Shown here piece after piece: positions 33,348 through 45,669 of a stretch of DNA of 64,000 nucleotides. The stretch spans positions 1,736,001 through 1,800,000 of the forward strand of contig JAHLMK010000001.1 in assembly GCA_019915135.1 (NCBI GenBank). Direction: 5' to 3'. Below the pieces are notes generated by a model, which saw only the letters and a program-made list of their open reading frames with translations, was not told the DNA's origin and did no database searches. Each line of letters starts with the position of its first letter. Within the stretch, counting starts at the first letter, position 1. Both the position numbers and the translations under genes were made by a program. This DNA comes from Strobilurus pachycystidiatus (taxonomy: Eukaryota; Basidiomycota; Agaricomycetes; Agaricales; Physalacriaceae).

Positions 33348-34523
33348 ATGGTCTCCGTCTCTGACACCCTCAGGGCATTCATAGAGAAGGTCCCATCTGC
33401 CTACTCACCAGCTCAAGTCGTACAATGGCTCGAGGTCATCAACTTCCGTAGCGCTGTTAGTGTCACTGAGGAACTCATCTCTTCGGGAGGCTTTGATACG
33501 TCCTTCGCAAACCTAGAGAGGCTGACCCGGCTGCATTTGCTGGCGTTTCCATTTGAGAACTGTGATATGCACTAGTGAGTCCTCGCAGTCACTTCTTGTC
33601 GCAGTCTATTTTCTCAAAGACAGACTTAGCACCACAGAACACACCATGCAGATAACACCTCAAGCCATGTTTCACAATTCAGTCATAGGGAGACGAGGTT
33701 CATACTGCTTTGGCCTGAACACTCTGCTCTTGGAGATGTTGAGAGGCTTGGGCTACCGGTGAGCTTGGCTTGGGTATGGGACGCATCAACAACTCATGCC
33801 CCACGTAGTGCGTACGGTGCCGCCGCCAGAGTAAACATCAAACAGACCATTCCGCCACGCCTAGGGCCATTGTCGCATATGGTGCTGATCGTCCAGCCAG
33901 ACTGTGAAGCGCACCATAAGACGACGTTCCTTGTTGATGTTGGCTTTGGAGGTTCTGGGCTGGTGCATTGTATGCCTCTATTCGATGGCGCTGAAGTCAT
34001 GGGGACGACGCCGTCAGAAAGACACAGACTGAGCAGAGAACGCCACGACAGATCGTGTCTGCGTAAGAGCCCAACTTATTCCATGTTGGTTGCCATTCTT
34101 ATGCCCCTTCCGCTCGTAGCTGAACCACTATGGCATCTCGAAGTGTCCAGGTCACACAAGTCTGACCCGACAGCGATGTGGCAGACTGTATATGCGTTCA
34201 CAGAGGCCGAGTTCTTCCCAGAGGATTTCGCCCGGTACTCGTTCGCGATCTCACAGATGCCTGTTGAGGGAGGCCTGTTTTGGGAGAACATCATTTGCGT
34301 GAAGTATTTCGAGGTGGAGGGTGAATCAGAATCCGAGCCTCTGGTGGGGAAGTACTTTCTCCTAGGACACCAACTGAAGAGATCGGTCGGAAACGTCAGC
34401 GAGGTCCTCAAGACATTCAAAACGGAGGAAGACAGGATTGCCAGTATACGGGACATATTTGCGTTCGAAATACCCGACAGTGCGGCGCAGAATATCAAAG
34501 GCAGAGCTGCCGCTCTCGTATAG
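33348..34523 (+). CDS. Arylamine N-acetyltransferase family protein
   Basis: Cytosolic acetyl-CoA (or malonyl-CoA) N-acyltransferase of the NAT family, which in fungi detoxifies plant benzoxazolinones and arylamines. The Cys-His-Asp triad is complete. RRGSYCFGLNTLLLEML has its Cys codon at 33706-33708, LSHMVLIV supplies His (about 33880), and FLVDVGFGGSGL supplies Asp (about 33940). Upstream exons read LTRLHLLAFPFENCDMH and ITPQAMFHNSV, as in other NATs. Introns are apparent at about 33574-33635, 33761-33810 and 34063-34118. The C-terminal part (AMWQTVYAFTEAEFFPEDF, later KTEEDRIASIRDIFAFEIP) agrees with fungal NATs. It follows the GH95 gene on the same strand with 242 bp between; no functional link can be shown. 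Confidence 0.88.
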
Positions 34524-34759
34524 GGTGTAATCATGAGCATTGTGGATACTTGTATATCGTTCACCTTCGGAGGAAAAGTCACAACTCGGGTTATTTCCTG
34601 TTCGATGTTCTTCTCGTAGTGCTTCAAGAGGGCTGTGCGTGTTGTTACTATGTGAACAAGATACAGTCAATATAAGGTATTCTATTGTAGTCATGAGATA
34701 TACTTTTGCCGCATGGGAGCATCATCCAATAGGTTACGACGGGATGGGGAACTAGTCAG

Positions 34760-36184
34760 TCACTCCGGTAAACGATCGATATAGTTGGAGACGATGTCGA
34801 AGAACGTCCAGAGCAGACCATGGGTCGTGATGCTACGCACTGCGCTGACGCCGAGACCACGGTATATCCGCCCCATGCCAGCGAAGAACGGTTTGGGGTT
34901 CGCTGGGTCAGGACCTAGAGCAAGTTTAGTACGATACGAGTTTGAGGATGTAGCAGACAAATACCTCGCACGAGGCGGTAGAAAGTCTCCCAAGGTCCAC
35001 GATATCTCTCTCCGGCCAATGCCCGCTGCTGGACCTTTGTCTTCACTCTGCGGATCGTTGGTACGAGTCGAAGGAATTGATGCGTAGACTTACACATCGA
35101 GAGGATAAATCAGAGCCCACGACGTCACCTGGGGAAGAGGTTGAGCAAAAGATCGGGATCAGGATGTATGCGCCTCACCCCAGACAGTGAACCACAGAAG
35201 AAGGGAACGAGGGAAGAGTAGATAGGTAGCCAAGGCGGAGTGGGACCTTGTTCGCCAGATCTATCTCTACCCAACAGATGCCGCATGCCGTCATATTCAA
35301 GAAAATAGAGTGCAGTTCCCATTGTGTCGCGAACTGCCGGCGGTAAGTCAATACTCACGGGGTGTCGCGGTCTCCCATTGTGAAGCGAGGCTCACCAAAG
35401 TGTAAACGAAAACCCGTATAGAGCCCGGAGACACCGTTATTTCTGAAGATGTCCCTGACAGCCTCCATAGTCCCCGGCGGTTTGACTATATGCTGGCCTT
35501 TGCTTTGCGCAATGGCGTATTCTAGCTGTCGCCTGACCTAGAAGAACACATGAATGATGTATGTGGGAAACGGCGGCACTGGCACGGACTTTGACGAGCT
35601 CGAACGCTGTAGATGGAGATTGATTAGGCCAATGAGAACGGAGTCGTAAGGTCGAGACTCACGAGCACTTCCGAAGGATATCAAAGCACCGGACATTGCA
35701 CCACTTATGCCGCCGACAAGAGCAGCATCAACGATAGAGTCACGCTGAAGACGATTGATGTCGCGAAAGTATTCCTTGGTGCTCGTGTAGATGGTGAAGC
35801 TTGCAGCACCTGATGTATGGAATGTTGGGCAATGAATGAGCTGAGGAGAGAGGTGCGACGCACGGACGAATGATATGGTCATCAAGGGTATCCATAACCC
35901 GCGATAGAAACCGACAACACCCTCTTCTCGATAGACGATGGCGGCGAGTCGTGGGACTGTTATTCGCGTCTTGGTAGTTTGTAGCCTCGATTTGAGAGAA
36001 TCGAGCTGAGAAGATGTGTCAGAGGCGAGGAAAAGGGATGGGTGCGAGGGCACTGACGGGATATCCCGCAAAGGTGGAAATGTAGCTTGCAGACAGAGCA
36101 CACACGACTGCCTTATTGCCTGCTTGCGAGTCAGCGAGGGTGAAAAGATAGGCGCTGGGTGGGCAGTACGTCGGAGAAAGTCAT
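34760..36184 (-). CDS. Mitochondrial carrier family (SLC25) transporter
   Basis: Inner-mitochondrial-membrane metabolite carrier with the three-fold repeat. Repeat 1: after a short first exon MTFSD, GNKAVVCALSASYISTFAGYP joins LDSLKSRLQTTK over an intron inside the PxD signature, then EEGVVGFYRGLWIPLM. Repeat 2: GGISGAMSGALISFGSA, joined to PFELVKVRRQLEY, then NNGVSGLYTGFRLHFVRDTM. Repeat 3: FFCGSLSGV, joined to TSWALIYPLDVVKTKVQQRA, and IYRGLGVSAVRSITTHGLLW. The stop is at 34760-34762. The substrate cannot be read from the sequence. An in-frame upstream ATG near 36286 would give a longer N-terminus, and 36184 is preferred because it is typical in length for carriers. Confidence 0.88.
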
Positions 36185-37083
36185 TGTACGCGGACTGGTC
36201 GAAGAAAGAAGCTGGTGGTCTGCACGGGCGCAGCACGTTGATTCAGCGGTGGGCGTGGCGAGAAAAGGTGGCGGCGCACCTTGTTCCATCCATAGGGTGG
36301 GCTGGCCGTGACAGAGGTCAGTCCAGACGCAGTTGCATGCCCTGTACGCGATGAAAATCGGCCGCAAATCGAAAATGGAGAATTCTTCGGTGGACGCTAA
36401 CGGCAAGCCCTGTTCACCGCGCGGGATCACTTGACGCTTTGATACTAAAGGCAATGGCCCATTTGGAAAACACGACCTCATCTACGACTGTCGCCTCGTC
36501 CTACCGTAAACACTCAGTCAACAATACTAGACAGTTCTCAGCGTTGATTCGGCCATCGACTCGGAAAAATGGAATATCTTTGCCTCACTGGCCCACAAGT
36601 CCTGGGAAGGACATGTAACACCGTTGATCAACTGTCAGTGGTAGCCGCCCTCGTCCGTCGTTGACTCGTTACCTGACCATGACTAGGAGCTCGTCTATCG
36701 CGAAAGAGACTGCCCAGAGTGACCTTGCCGCGGTTGTGCAACGTTATGATTGGCCTCAAGGCATTGTATGGTAAATCCACGGCGGGAATACCGACATTGC
36801 CATTTTTCTGAACCTTCTAGTATCCCCACCTTTTCATCGACCTCTTTCCGCTAGTCGGCGTACAGACGACAGGCGCGCCGATTTGCAGAAAGCTACGCCG
36901 ATCGAACTTGGCCGGCGGCCCTTCACGTGAAAAAGAACTCCCGCTCAGAGCCATATGCATAAAAAACTCGACAGAATGAAGAAGCGCCTTCTCCAGCCCC
37001 CTCATGACTGATTGTGCTTGCCCCGCATAGACGTCCTTCCCATACAGACGCTGCCTGCTATCAAGGCTCTGTACGACACCACC
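36185..37083. promoter_or_regulatory. Divergent promoter between SLC25 carrier and sugar transporter
   Basis: About 0.9 kb without a convincing gene. A CATAAAAAA run at about 36958-36966, roughly 120 bp upstream of the transporter ATG, may be its TATA-like element. The ORF at 36131-36481 overlaps the carrier leader and is probably not a separate gene. Confidence 0.4.
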
Positions 37084-39110
37084 ATGTCGACCAGACCTCA
37101 GATTGCCGAAAAGCTCAAGGCTCTCCAGGATAGCTCTGACTTGCTTGACGTTCTCAAGGATATAGACTCTGGAGAAATCAACGAACTCGCAGTCGTTGCG
37201 GAGGGGGAGGAAAAGACCTCATGGTTCGTCTGGACCCTTGTTACTTGCGCTGCTGTTTCTGGTCTACTTTTCGGTATGTCGTCTTTGCGCGTCTCCCTCG
37301 AGCACATCTCTCACGCGTGTGTAAGGATACGACATGGGCGTCATATCTGGTGCACTCGTCACTATCGGTACAGATCTAGGTGGATCCGAGCTTACCAACG
37401 GCCAGAAGGTGGTCTTTCTCACATCCCGAGTTGTACAAACCTAACCAAGCTTGCAATGTTCCCAGGAATTCGTGACGTCTGCCACCACTCTTGGTGCTCT
37501 TTTGGGTGGCTTAGCCGCTGGTGCTCTCTCAGACTGGACTGGTCGGAGAGCCGTGCTTTTCATCTCCGATGTCATCTTCATCGGTGGTGCAATAGCACAA
37601 GCAGTCTGTCACGATGTCTGGAGCATGGTATGTCTTCGCTCTGATCATCAGCACGTCTTTGGTCTTATGATTGCGCAGATTGGTGGCCGTTTCCTTCTCG
37701 GCATTGGCGTTGGCCTAGCTTCTTGTATCGCGCCGCTTTACATTCAAGAGCTTGCCCCCACGCGTCTAAGAGGTCGTTTGGTCGTCTATAACGTTGTCAC
37801 GATCACCCTCGGACAAGTCATCGCGTACGGCATTGGTGCCGCCTTTTCCAACCTTCATGGGGGCTGGAGATGGATGGTCGGACTCGGGGCTTTGCCGGCC
37901 GGCCTCCAAATGGTCTCCTTGGTCTTCCTTCCTGAAAGCCGTAAGTCCATTCACAATCAAACGTAACATAAATCTCACAGCTCATAGCTCGTATCATGTT
38001 GATGAGAGGGGACGTTGATTCTGCCCGTGCAATCATGTCCAAGATTTACATTTACGCCACGCCAGAAGACCTCGAGCTGAAGCTCAAAGTTTTGCAAGTT
38101 GCTGTCAAGCGCAGCATAGAAATCAACAATACCACAACGTTTATGCAACGCTTCAATTCCATGGTTCTTGACCCGTCCAACCGCCGAGCTCTGAGTCAGT
38201 CTCTGTTTTTCTTTCACGTTAAGGTATCACATCTCATATGAGCCTCAATAGTCATTGCCTGTGGACTACAAGCGTTCCAGCAGCTTTGCGGTTTCAACAC
38301 GCTCATGTACTACTCTGCGACTCTATTTGCGTCCATTGGTTTCAACCAACCAACGGCTGTCGGTCTCATCGTATCAGGAACTAACTTCATCTTCACTCTG
38401 ATCGCCCTGAAATGGATCGACAAGATTGGTAGACGCAGGATCATGGTGTGGACCTCTCCGGGAATGATATTCGGCTTGACTCTCGCCAGTATCGCTTTCC
38501 ACTGTGCGTCAACCCTTCTTTCCAACTTCATCATCTTCCGCTCACCTTGTTTTGTCCAGATTTGACGATCCATACTGGTGGCGATCTCATTCGTGGCGAA
38601 AGCTACCCGAAATCCTGGTCTGCAATCGTCCTACTTTCGATGATCATATATGTAGCTTCATATGCTACTGGTCTCGGTAACGTCCCGTGGCAACAAGGTG
38701 AACTCTTCAGCTTGGAAGGTATGTCATTGTGATTCCAGGTGTAATCCCACTTCTCACCTCTCGCAGTCCGCGGTGTGGGCACCTCATTAGCCACCGCTAC
38801 CAATTGGGCGGCCAACCTCCTTATCGGGTCCACTTACCTCTCACTCATGGATAAGATCACCCCAGCAGGCGCCTTTGGGTTCTACGCCGGTCTCTGTCTG
38901 CTCGGTTGGATCTTCGTGTTGCTCTGCTTCCCAGAAACCGCTGGGCTGAGCCTAGAGGAGGTCAAGATGGTCTTCAGACATGGTTTTGGTATCGGGGAGA
39001 GCAAGAGACTCATTGCCGCAAAGAAGGCGATGAAAAAGGGACAACACAACAACACTAATATTAATGCGACGACGGAGAGTGATCCTGAAAAGATCGACTC
39101 TCCAGCGTGA
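37084..39110 (+). CDS. MFS sugar transporter, myo-inositol transporter type
   Basis: Twelve-TM plasma-membrane proton symporter of the sugar porter family, closest in motif pattern to fungal ITR-type myo-inositol transporters. The cytosolic N-terminus is followed by [12 protein letters not shown], joined over an intron to [19 protein letters not shown]. The loop 2-3 motif is [36 protein letters not shown] and [14 protein letters not shown] carry the PESPR-preceding sugar-porter signatures. Later exons hold [54 protein letters not shown] and [15 protein letters not shown]. The C-terminus is charged. About eight introns are needed. Substrate assignment (inositol) is inferred from the D-TDLGG and GNVPWQ..ELFS-type motifs. 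Confidence 0.88.
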
Positions 39111-39192
39111 GGACTACGTATATACCAAATGGATTCCAATGAGTTTGAACTAGCGTGCGAGCGGCCGCTATAAAGTTGAAACAAGGTGGAGA

Positions 39193-40749
39193 TTACGGAA
39201 CATAGACGACCATGAGAGTATTGACACAAAGCTTTTCGAGCTGTGGGCCAGACACGAATGGAACACGCTCCTTGCCCAGGTTGCCTCCATCGGTCAAGAC
39301 GGTGATATCCACCTCATGTAAAGGGAGGGCACCACTGGCTTCGATCCTTTGCCGAAGGTTGACGATCTGGTCAGCCTCGGGAAGGCTGAACGCGCCACGC
39401 ATAGCAGGTGTGCCCATGGTGATTGGGTATCCGGCCATGGGACTATATATCGACGGACCCTGCTGAGAGACATCCTCACTCAGAGCCTCAACAGTCTGGT
39501 CCACGGCCCAAATGTAACCACCGGCAGTCCATCGGAGCTCTGGAATGAGCTTGTACAACTTGAGCGCATGGTAGAGAACCGAGTCCCCGCCTTTGAGCTA
39601 GAATGACGCATACCGCGTGAGACATGTATATACGGTGGACGATGGCAAATCTTGCTTACATTCGGCACGAGAGATTCAGCTAGAACGTCGGCGGGGTTCA
39701 CGCCGTAGTCGTAGGAAAGGTAGAACGCGATCTTGCGTCCGCGCGACATGTTCAAGACGGGAGCCAATAGGTCGAAGAGGCCATCGCTGGGGTTGATGAG
39801 CGGCTCCGCAGCATTGCCGACGCCCGTCCCAAAGCTCTTGAGGTAGACGCCGTAAAGGATAGAGACCCGGCACCCCTTCTCGACCGTTTCAACCTCATAA
39901 TCACACTCGGTAAGGAAGGCGATCCACTCCATATCACCGGTCGTCCCACCCCGTCCGTAGTACTTCTCCTCCGACTGGAAGCTTTCAGATCGTACTATCA
40001 TCCCGCCCCCACGGAAACGGACAGGTAAAGTGACGCTGAGGGTAGCGACACGTCCGTCATTACGAAGGGTGCGGGACTGGGGACCCATTCGACCACCAGA
40101 TGATATAACCTCCAGACGGTCTCGCACGGCCGTCAGGTAGTGACCTTCGGGCAGAGTGGGAAACAGGGTGGTGCGGATAGCCGCAAGGATAGGATGATTG
40201 GCAATCTCGAGAGACGTAGTGAGAGGAAGATTGGGCGGATAGAAGAGGGACTCTTGTTCGGCGTACGAATCGAGATCGGATGTCTGGTGGGGACGGCATG
40301 TTGCAATTAAGACGTCGAGCGCAGGCGGGGTGTTGTAATCGATGTCAATCGGAAAGTCTAGAGAATGGGTGATGCCACTCTACAGAGACTAGATGTATGA
40401 GATCGTTGATGAAAGGCGGCATGGGAAGTACCTTGGTGCGGAAGAATAACACCAATTGAGATGGATCCAGTGGGATGCGACCGGAAACTGAGAAGACTGT
40501 GTTTTTGGCGGCCAATAGAGACGATACATGCTCGCGATAGACCAGCTCTTCATCGTAGCTTACTGGAGCGAGTGGCATAGAAAGTGAATGCTGGCGACGA
40601 GGAGTCCTCGTTGCGTGCTCGATTTGGAAATCACTGCTGCTTGGAGTTGCATGAACGAAGGGTAGGGGAGGATCGGGGACGCGACTGTAGCCCATAGGGC
40701 TGGCAGCCCTGCTGGGGGCTCTGCTATGACTGCTGGGCGCGATGATCAT
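39193..40749 (-). CDS. Conserved basidiomycete protein resembling 2OG-Fe(II) oxygenases
   Basis: Unnamed protein. The pattern RVATLSVTLPVRFRGGGMIV ... GDMEWIAFLTECDYEVETV and EKGCRVSILYGVYL (about 40060-39830) mirrors the core strands of fungal prolyl-4-hydroxylase-like 2OG proteins (LP..F.GG.L.V, W.AF..D..HEV..V..G.R..L.Y..Y). The iron-binding HxD is not visible where it is expected; that stretch reads GGRMGPQSRTLRNDGR. A second His is replaced by Tyr in CDYEVETV. The first exon (40749-40433) is Ser/Pro-rich then folded (FSVSGRIPLDPSQLVLFFR) and joins over an intron to SGITHSLDFPIDIDY. A later intron (about 39602-39660) joins VLAESLVPN to LKGGDSVLYHALKLYKLI. It ends at TAA 39193-39195. It may be a non-catalytic relative. 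Confidence 0.65.
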
Positions 40750-41082
40750 GTTTGTGGATAAGAGAAGAGTGATTTCCGGCCACTCGGTACGCTTATGAAA
40801 GGCTTTAAGGGAAAGAGTTAACACGCCGAAACAACGTGTACGGATGACCGCTAGGCTTGAGGATAAACTTGGTGACGTGGGAGTTGGGTACGTTCTTTGA
40901 GGGCCCAGGCCGACAGTGAAGATTCGAGGGAACCCTCTGCAGTATACAAGTAGCATTGACACCGAGTCAACGAGGAACATCCAATATGGTCCAGCAAACT
41001 GTTGTTCAGTGTAAGTAATGAACACAGTAGCCAAAAGTCCCCGACCGACCTCAGTGTGTTCACTGTCTCCTCATGTATCCGT
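40750..41082. other. Intergenic between the 2OG-like gene and RRN6
   Basis: 333 bp; holds the promoter of the 2OG-like gene and the 3' region of the RRN6-like gene. No additional gene is supported. Confidence 0.45.
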
Positions 41083-44000
41083 TCAGAAGCCGCCCAATCT
41101 TTTCTTGGCAGGCTTTTTCTTAGCAATTGACAGTCGCCCGCCATGAGGACCAGGAAGGACCTGCGTACTAGCGATCGGCAATTGCGATGCCTGCGAATAC
41201 TCCCCAGAGGCCGGAGCTTGTGATTGGGAGAATGATCGCAGTGCAGGCGGCTGCGAACCAAAAAGAGGGCGCGACGACTCGGAAGCAGCTTGCGGAGGGC
41301 CGAGTGCAGCTGAAGCAGCGATAATGGTAGGTGGAGCCTGTGGTCTCAGCGAAGTGGTCGGCATGAAACCCTGTGTCTTTGGCTTTGGCGATTTGACGAC
41401 CACAACTGGTCGCTCTGACGGTTCGTTGTATGGATCTGCATAGACGTAGTCATCGGGGATTGCCCCAACGTCCCACTCATTGAGCAGAAGGCGGACGCCA
41501 AGTGGACAAGACATTTCCTCTGGCTCCAGATCCTCCTCCAGGTCCTCGGCAGCATCTTCTTCCCTTTCACCAGGCTTGCTGCGCGAAGCAGACCTCGGTA
41601 CAGGCTGGAGATAGTGAAAAGCAACCGGTGGAGGCTCTCCATCAATGCTCAGAGCTTCCGTCATCACGTCAAGGTCATCCTCTGCAGATGGAGGACGCGA
41701 ATGTTTGAAGGGGTGGGGCGAGAAAATATGTCCGGACATGGTTAAGTCGAGTGCCAGCTGTTCGCGTGCTTTCTTTTCTCGCATGCCGCCTTGGGGCGTG
41801 TCGTCGGCGCCTAGGAGGTTGTACGCCTGAAGCCGTCGAGACGTCTCCTCGATATCGTCAGAAATGGTGTAATCGAAGTGTCGCAACGTCTTGTTGATAT
41901 CGCGATGCCAGGGTACGCCTTTGCTTAAACCTTCTGCAGAAAGCCGCCCTTGCTGAAACGCGCGATAACCCCTCGTCGAGTTGACGAGGCTTCCGGTGAG
42001 AAAGTCTGAACGTTGAACTTTATCTGGTTCATCTCCCGCACGGAAGAGAACGTCATACCTGATGCATATTCAGAAATGTAACAGTAGTATAGAGGCGAGA
42101 ACCCACGTATTCAGCATGTGCTCCAAAGGCATGTCCGTGTTCTGCCAAAAGGTCTGTGCATTATCGATCAAGTCGTAAACCGCATCGCTCTTTGTATCTT
42201 CCTTCCCTTCCGCCTTGATAACGTCCTGGTACATCCCTGTAATGAATTGAGCGAGAAAACAGAGAGGCCGGTCACAACCTACGAGTGTACAGACCCGACA
42301 GGTCCTCTTCTATATAGTCTCTCTGGCCGAGCGGACCGACCTGAGTTTCCAGAGTAGCAGCCTTCTCGTTGAGCCTGATGACACTCTTAGACCATTCGTG
42401 CGTGCCAAGGGTTCCCTCATGAGTATCTGAAGTAGCGCAGTTGACTCGGTGTACGCTGCCTCCTTCAGATAACCTGAACAAACTGATCGCAGAGTCCGTG
42501 AAAGGAGATTGGATGAAGGTTTGACCGCGCATGACACCGTCATTGGGAGAGGCGGAAGTCAAATTGTAGGGGAGATAGTTGACTCGGAGTGGGCTATCGT
42601 TTTGTGTACGAGATACATCGTAGACGTTGACCATACCACTCTTCAGAGACGTCAAAAAAGTGAGAGAATCTATCAAATGCGGCATGAGCAATTTGTAACC
42701 TCCAGCTACGGGAATCATACCTGCGCCAATACGAAGTGTTCGACTCTCCAAAGTTCGATCATACTGACGATGATGTTGATAGCCCAGAAGAGGCTTTGCT
42801 GGTGACCGGTCGTCAATCCACAGTATTTGAGATGTCGAACAGAGCCGTATCAAGTGCCCATCCAGCGGTTCAATGCTAGTAAGACTTTCACGAGGACTAA
42901 GAACCGAGAAGAGGTCTGAGTATTTCTCATCTGCCTGGACCAAATGTTGAATAGGTGTACAAGCTGTTCATGAGGGAGCACTTACTCTAGCGTCTAGATG
43001 GCGCAGAACCTTGCCGGAGATCAACAAACAATCAGAAGCTCTCCCAGTCACAGCGATGCGCCAAAAGTCATCGGAAAGAACTTCTGAAATCGAACCAAGG
43101 TCGGAATAATCGAAGATACTGGGGGCGCGTCAAAACCCAAGGAACAGATCGCGCTCGAAGTCGACTTACCTTGACGCCGTAGACGCGCCAATATCATACG
43201 TATAGACCACTCCTTGATCATTTACGGCAAAGGCATCAGTGAAAGATCCCAGTTTCACGTCAAGTATTTGACGGCCACCGAGATCGGTTGGCGAGATGTC
43301 TGCCAGATCCTTTACCGTTGGCACAAAAGGCGTGTCTGTTTTCATTTCCAAGAGAGACACTGAGGTGTAAGTGCGTACGGCGAAGAGAGGATCTGTGGAG
43401 ATATCAGAATAGCCCTGAGCGAGTGGACCAAAGCAAAGTCACCTCTATTGCACGCAGAGTGGTCCATATTGGGTGAGACTATCTGCGTGATGGGAGTTGC
43501 AAAGGTTTTGACTGGCGTAGCACTCGGTCTGAAAACATTGCCAGGGACTATCGGCGAGATATCTGATCAATTTTATCAGCGAAACGGTCAACGAATTGGG
43601 CATTGGGCGAAGCGCGACTCACTGAGTTTGGAGAAAGTTTCTCCCATAGGAAAGGCCAAGTATACGTCCCTTGGGAAAGAGTACTGATACTGAACTATAC
43701 TTTCAATCAGGTTTCCGTCCAACGGATTGAATTCTGACAAGTCAGCGGACGCTTTGGCGTCGTTTTCGATCTCTTCGCGCATCAACTCAGCAGTTACATC
43801 TACGTCCGGAAAGTGGGTTCTTATGAAGTTAGCCTGCAAATCGGGATCAGTAGACCATCGGTGCATCATGGGATGTGCCTACACTTTGTTCCGCCTGATG
43901 GGATATGTTCGTCTGCGCCAAAGAAGGAGCCGGCGAGCGTGTTGCTGGAAAAACCTTGACAGGAAGACCTGCACTCAGAGGCGACGGGTTTGCAACTGAT

Positions 44001-44225
44001 AGGTACGGTGAGAAATAAGGCTTCAATGGCTCAAGTTTGATTACCTGAGTTTTTCACCAGAGATACCCATTCAAAGCGACCAGCCTTTTCCTCGAGGGTC
44101 AAGGATTCCACCAAGCCATGGCCCAAGCTGGGATAATGGTGGTGAACGTTCTCCTTTCTCTTGCCTTTTCCCTCTTTTCTAGATATCTCCTCGGCATTTC
44201 GGTCATCTGATGGCCAAACTTCCAT
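41083..44225 (-). CDS. RRN6: RNA polymerase I initiation factor Rrn6-like
   Basis: Probable subunit of the core factor that recruits Pol I to the rDNA promoter. The start MEVWPSDDRNAEEI (44225) leads to HPMMHRWSTDPDLQANFIRT and a central region of propeller-like strands. Examples are IVQYQYSFPRDVYLAFPMG (about 43690), SFTDAFAVNDQGVVYTYDIG (about 43230), LDGHLIRLCSTSQILWIDDR (about 42860) and RTLRIGAGMIPVAGGYKLLM (about 42720). The C-terminal exon (41886-41083) starts RHFDYTISDDIEETSRRLQA, with a Pro/Ser/Gln-rich low-complexity tail. It ends GPHGGRLSIAKKKPAKKRLG plus GF, the short basic end typical of Rrn6 proteins. Rrn6 diverges strongly, so the name rests on layout and C-terminal motif. The gene is divergent from mitochondrial uL3 with 131 bp between starts. 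Confidence 0.75.
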
Positions 44226-44356
44226 TCCATTTAGATTGTGTAGCGTCGAGTAACAGAGCAAGGAGGTCAATCCCGATTCGGAATTTTTGTCTCAATTATC
44301 TCGGAGTTGACATAATAGTATTTTCTGATCGGTACTTATGCTTCTCTCAAGCCGAC

Positions 44357-45492
44357 ATGTTCAGAGTCGGTAAAAATTTGGCTTCCTTCTCTTCCTTCCG
44401 ACTATTACACACGAGCGCAACGCTATGCGCGAGGGCGGAGCCACTGGTCTCCAAGACGTCGACAAAATGGACGCCTCTATCTATCCGGACAGGTGTTATT
44501 GCGCGTAAACGAGGGATGTCTGCTCTATGGAATGACCAAGGCACCCGAATGCCTGTAACGGTCTTGCAGGTGCGAAACATGCTCGGTGGCTTGGCAAGCT
44601 CTTACCGGCTTGCAGCTGGATAACTGCCAGGTTACGGCCAATATTCGTACGCCGCGCGGTGACGGAACAGAATACCACGCCGTTCAGGTCGCCGCTTCGG
44701 ACAAGCCCTGGAAAACCACCACCTCCCAGATGGCAGGACACTTTGCAAAGGCCCGAGTCCTCCCTAAACGAATTGTCAAAGAGTTTTCCGTGACGCCAGA
44801 TGCACACGTCCCAATCGGTGCGTGCTTTCCTCACAGCTCTCCATCCCTCGTTCACATCTTCTGCAGGCACTACTTTCTCTGCTATACATTTCGTTCCCGG
44901 TCAATTTGTTGACGTGACTGCGACGTCGTATGTCCCTCGCTTTCTTGACATCTCTCCCGATTCTCAAGTCTGCTTAGCATCGGTAAAGGTTTCCAGGGTG
45001 GTATGAAGCGATGGGGCTTCAAGGGTCTACGCGCTAGTCATGGTGTTTCTAAAGCACATCGTTCCTCTGGTTCGACCGGTCAGCATCAGGTGAACGCGCT
45101 TTTCAATTTCACTCCGCTTCGCTAAACTGCCAATCCTCCTTCAGGATCCAGGTCGTATCTTCCCAGGAAAGAAAATGGCCGGCAGAATGGGAGGCACGCG
45201 GATAACAGTCCAAAATCTCCCCGTCTTGCGTATCGATACGGCTTTGAACCTGGTCTACCTCGGTGGCTCATTACCAGGGGTTGACGATGCTCATGTCCTC
45301 GTCCGCGACGCCAAAAAGAAAATGATCTTCCGGAGTCAGCACAACCAGTACAAGGGTCTTTACGAGAACGTTCTCCCCAATGGCGTCGACGACCTTCCTT
45401 TCCCCGCTGGAACCATCGAAATGGCCAAGGTGATGCCATCCGTTGTTGAGGCGCCCTCCAACCGTAGAAGTCCTTTCATTCCTCGTGAATAG
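44357..45492 (+). CDS. MRPL3: Mitochondrial large-subunit ribosomal protein uL3m
   Basis: Mitochondrial homologue of bacterial L3 (Mrpl9 in yeast). The N-terminus [20 protein letters not shown] is a clear mitochondrial presequence (basic, Ser-rich). The L3 fold follows: [20 protein letters not shown] with RMPVTVLQ, an intron (about 44570-44615), then [20 protein letters not shown] and [14 protein letters not shown]. After another intron comes the L3 signature [20 protein letters not shown] with [17 protein letters not shown], then [20 protein letters not shown] and [20 protein letters not shown]. The 3' end ([10 protein letters not shown], stop at 45490-45492) is short. The family match is unambiguous. 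Confidence 0.95.
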
Positions 45493-45669
45493 AATAATCA
45501 TTGACTCAATCGCAACGATGCGACTGGCTACTCTTGCTGTTAATATATGAATGTGAGTCTACGAGTCCAACGGCTCAAGATTCTGTTCTTGGAAAACGGT
45601 TTGGATAAACACTTGGATTGTGAAGTGTACACGCAATTAGACTGCTCCACTATATGCGTCTTTTCGAAC

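Noticed and set aside
34076..34627. Minus-strand ORF of 183 codons
   Set aside because: Antisense to the C-terminal half of the arylamine N-acetyltransferase gene and without motifs.
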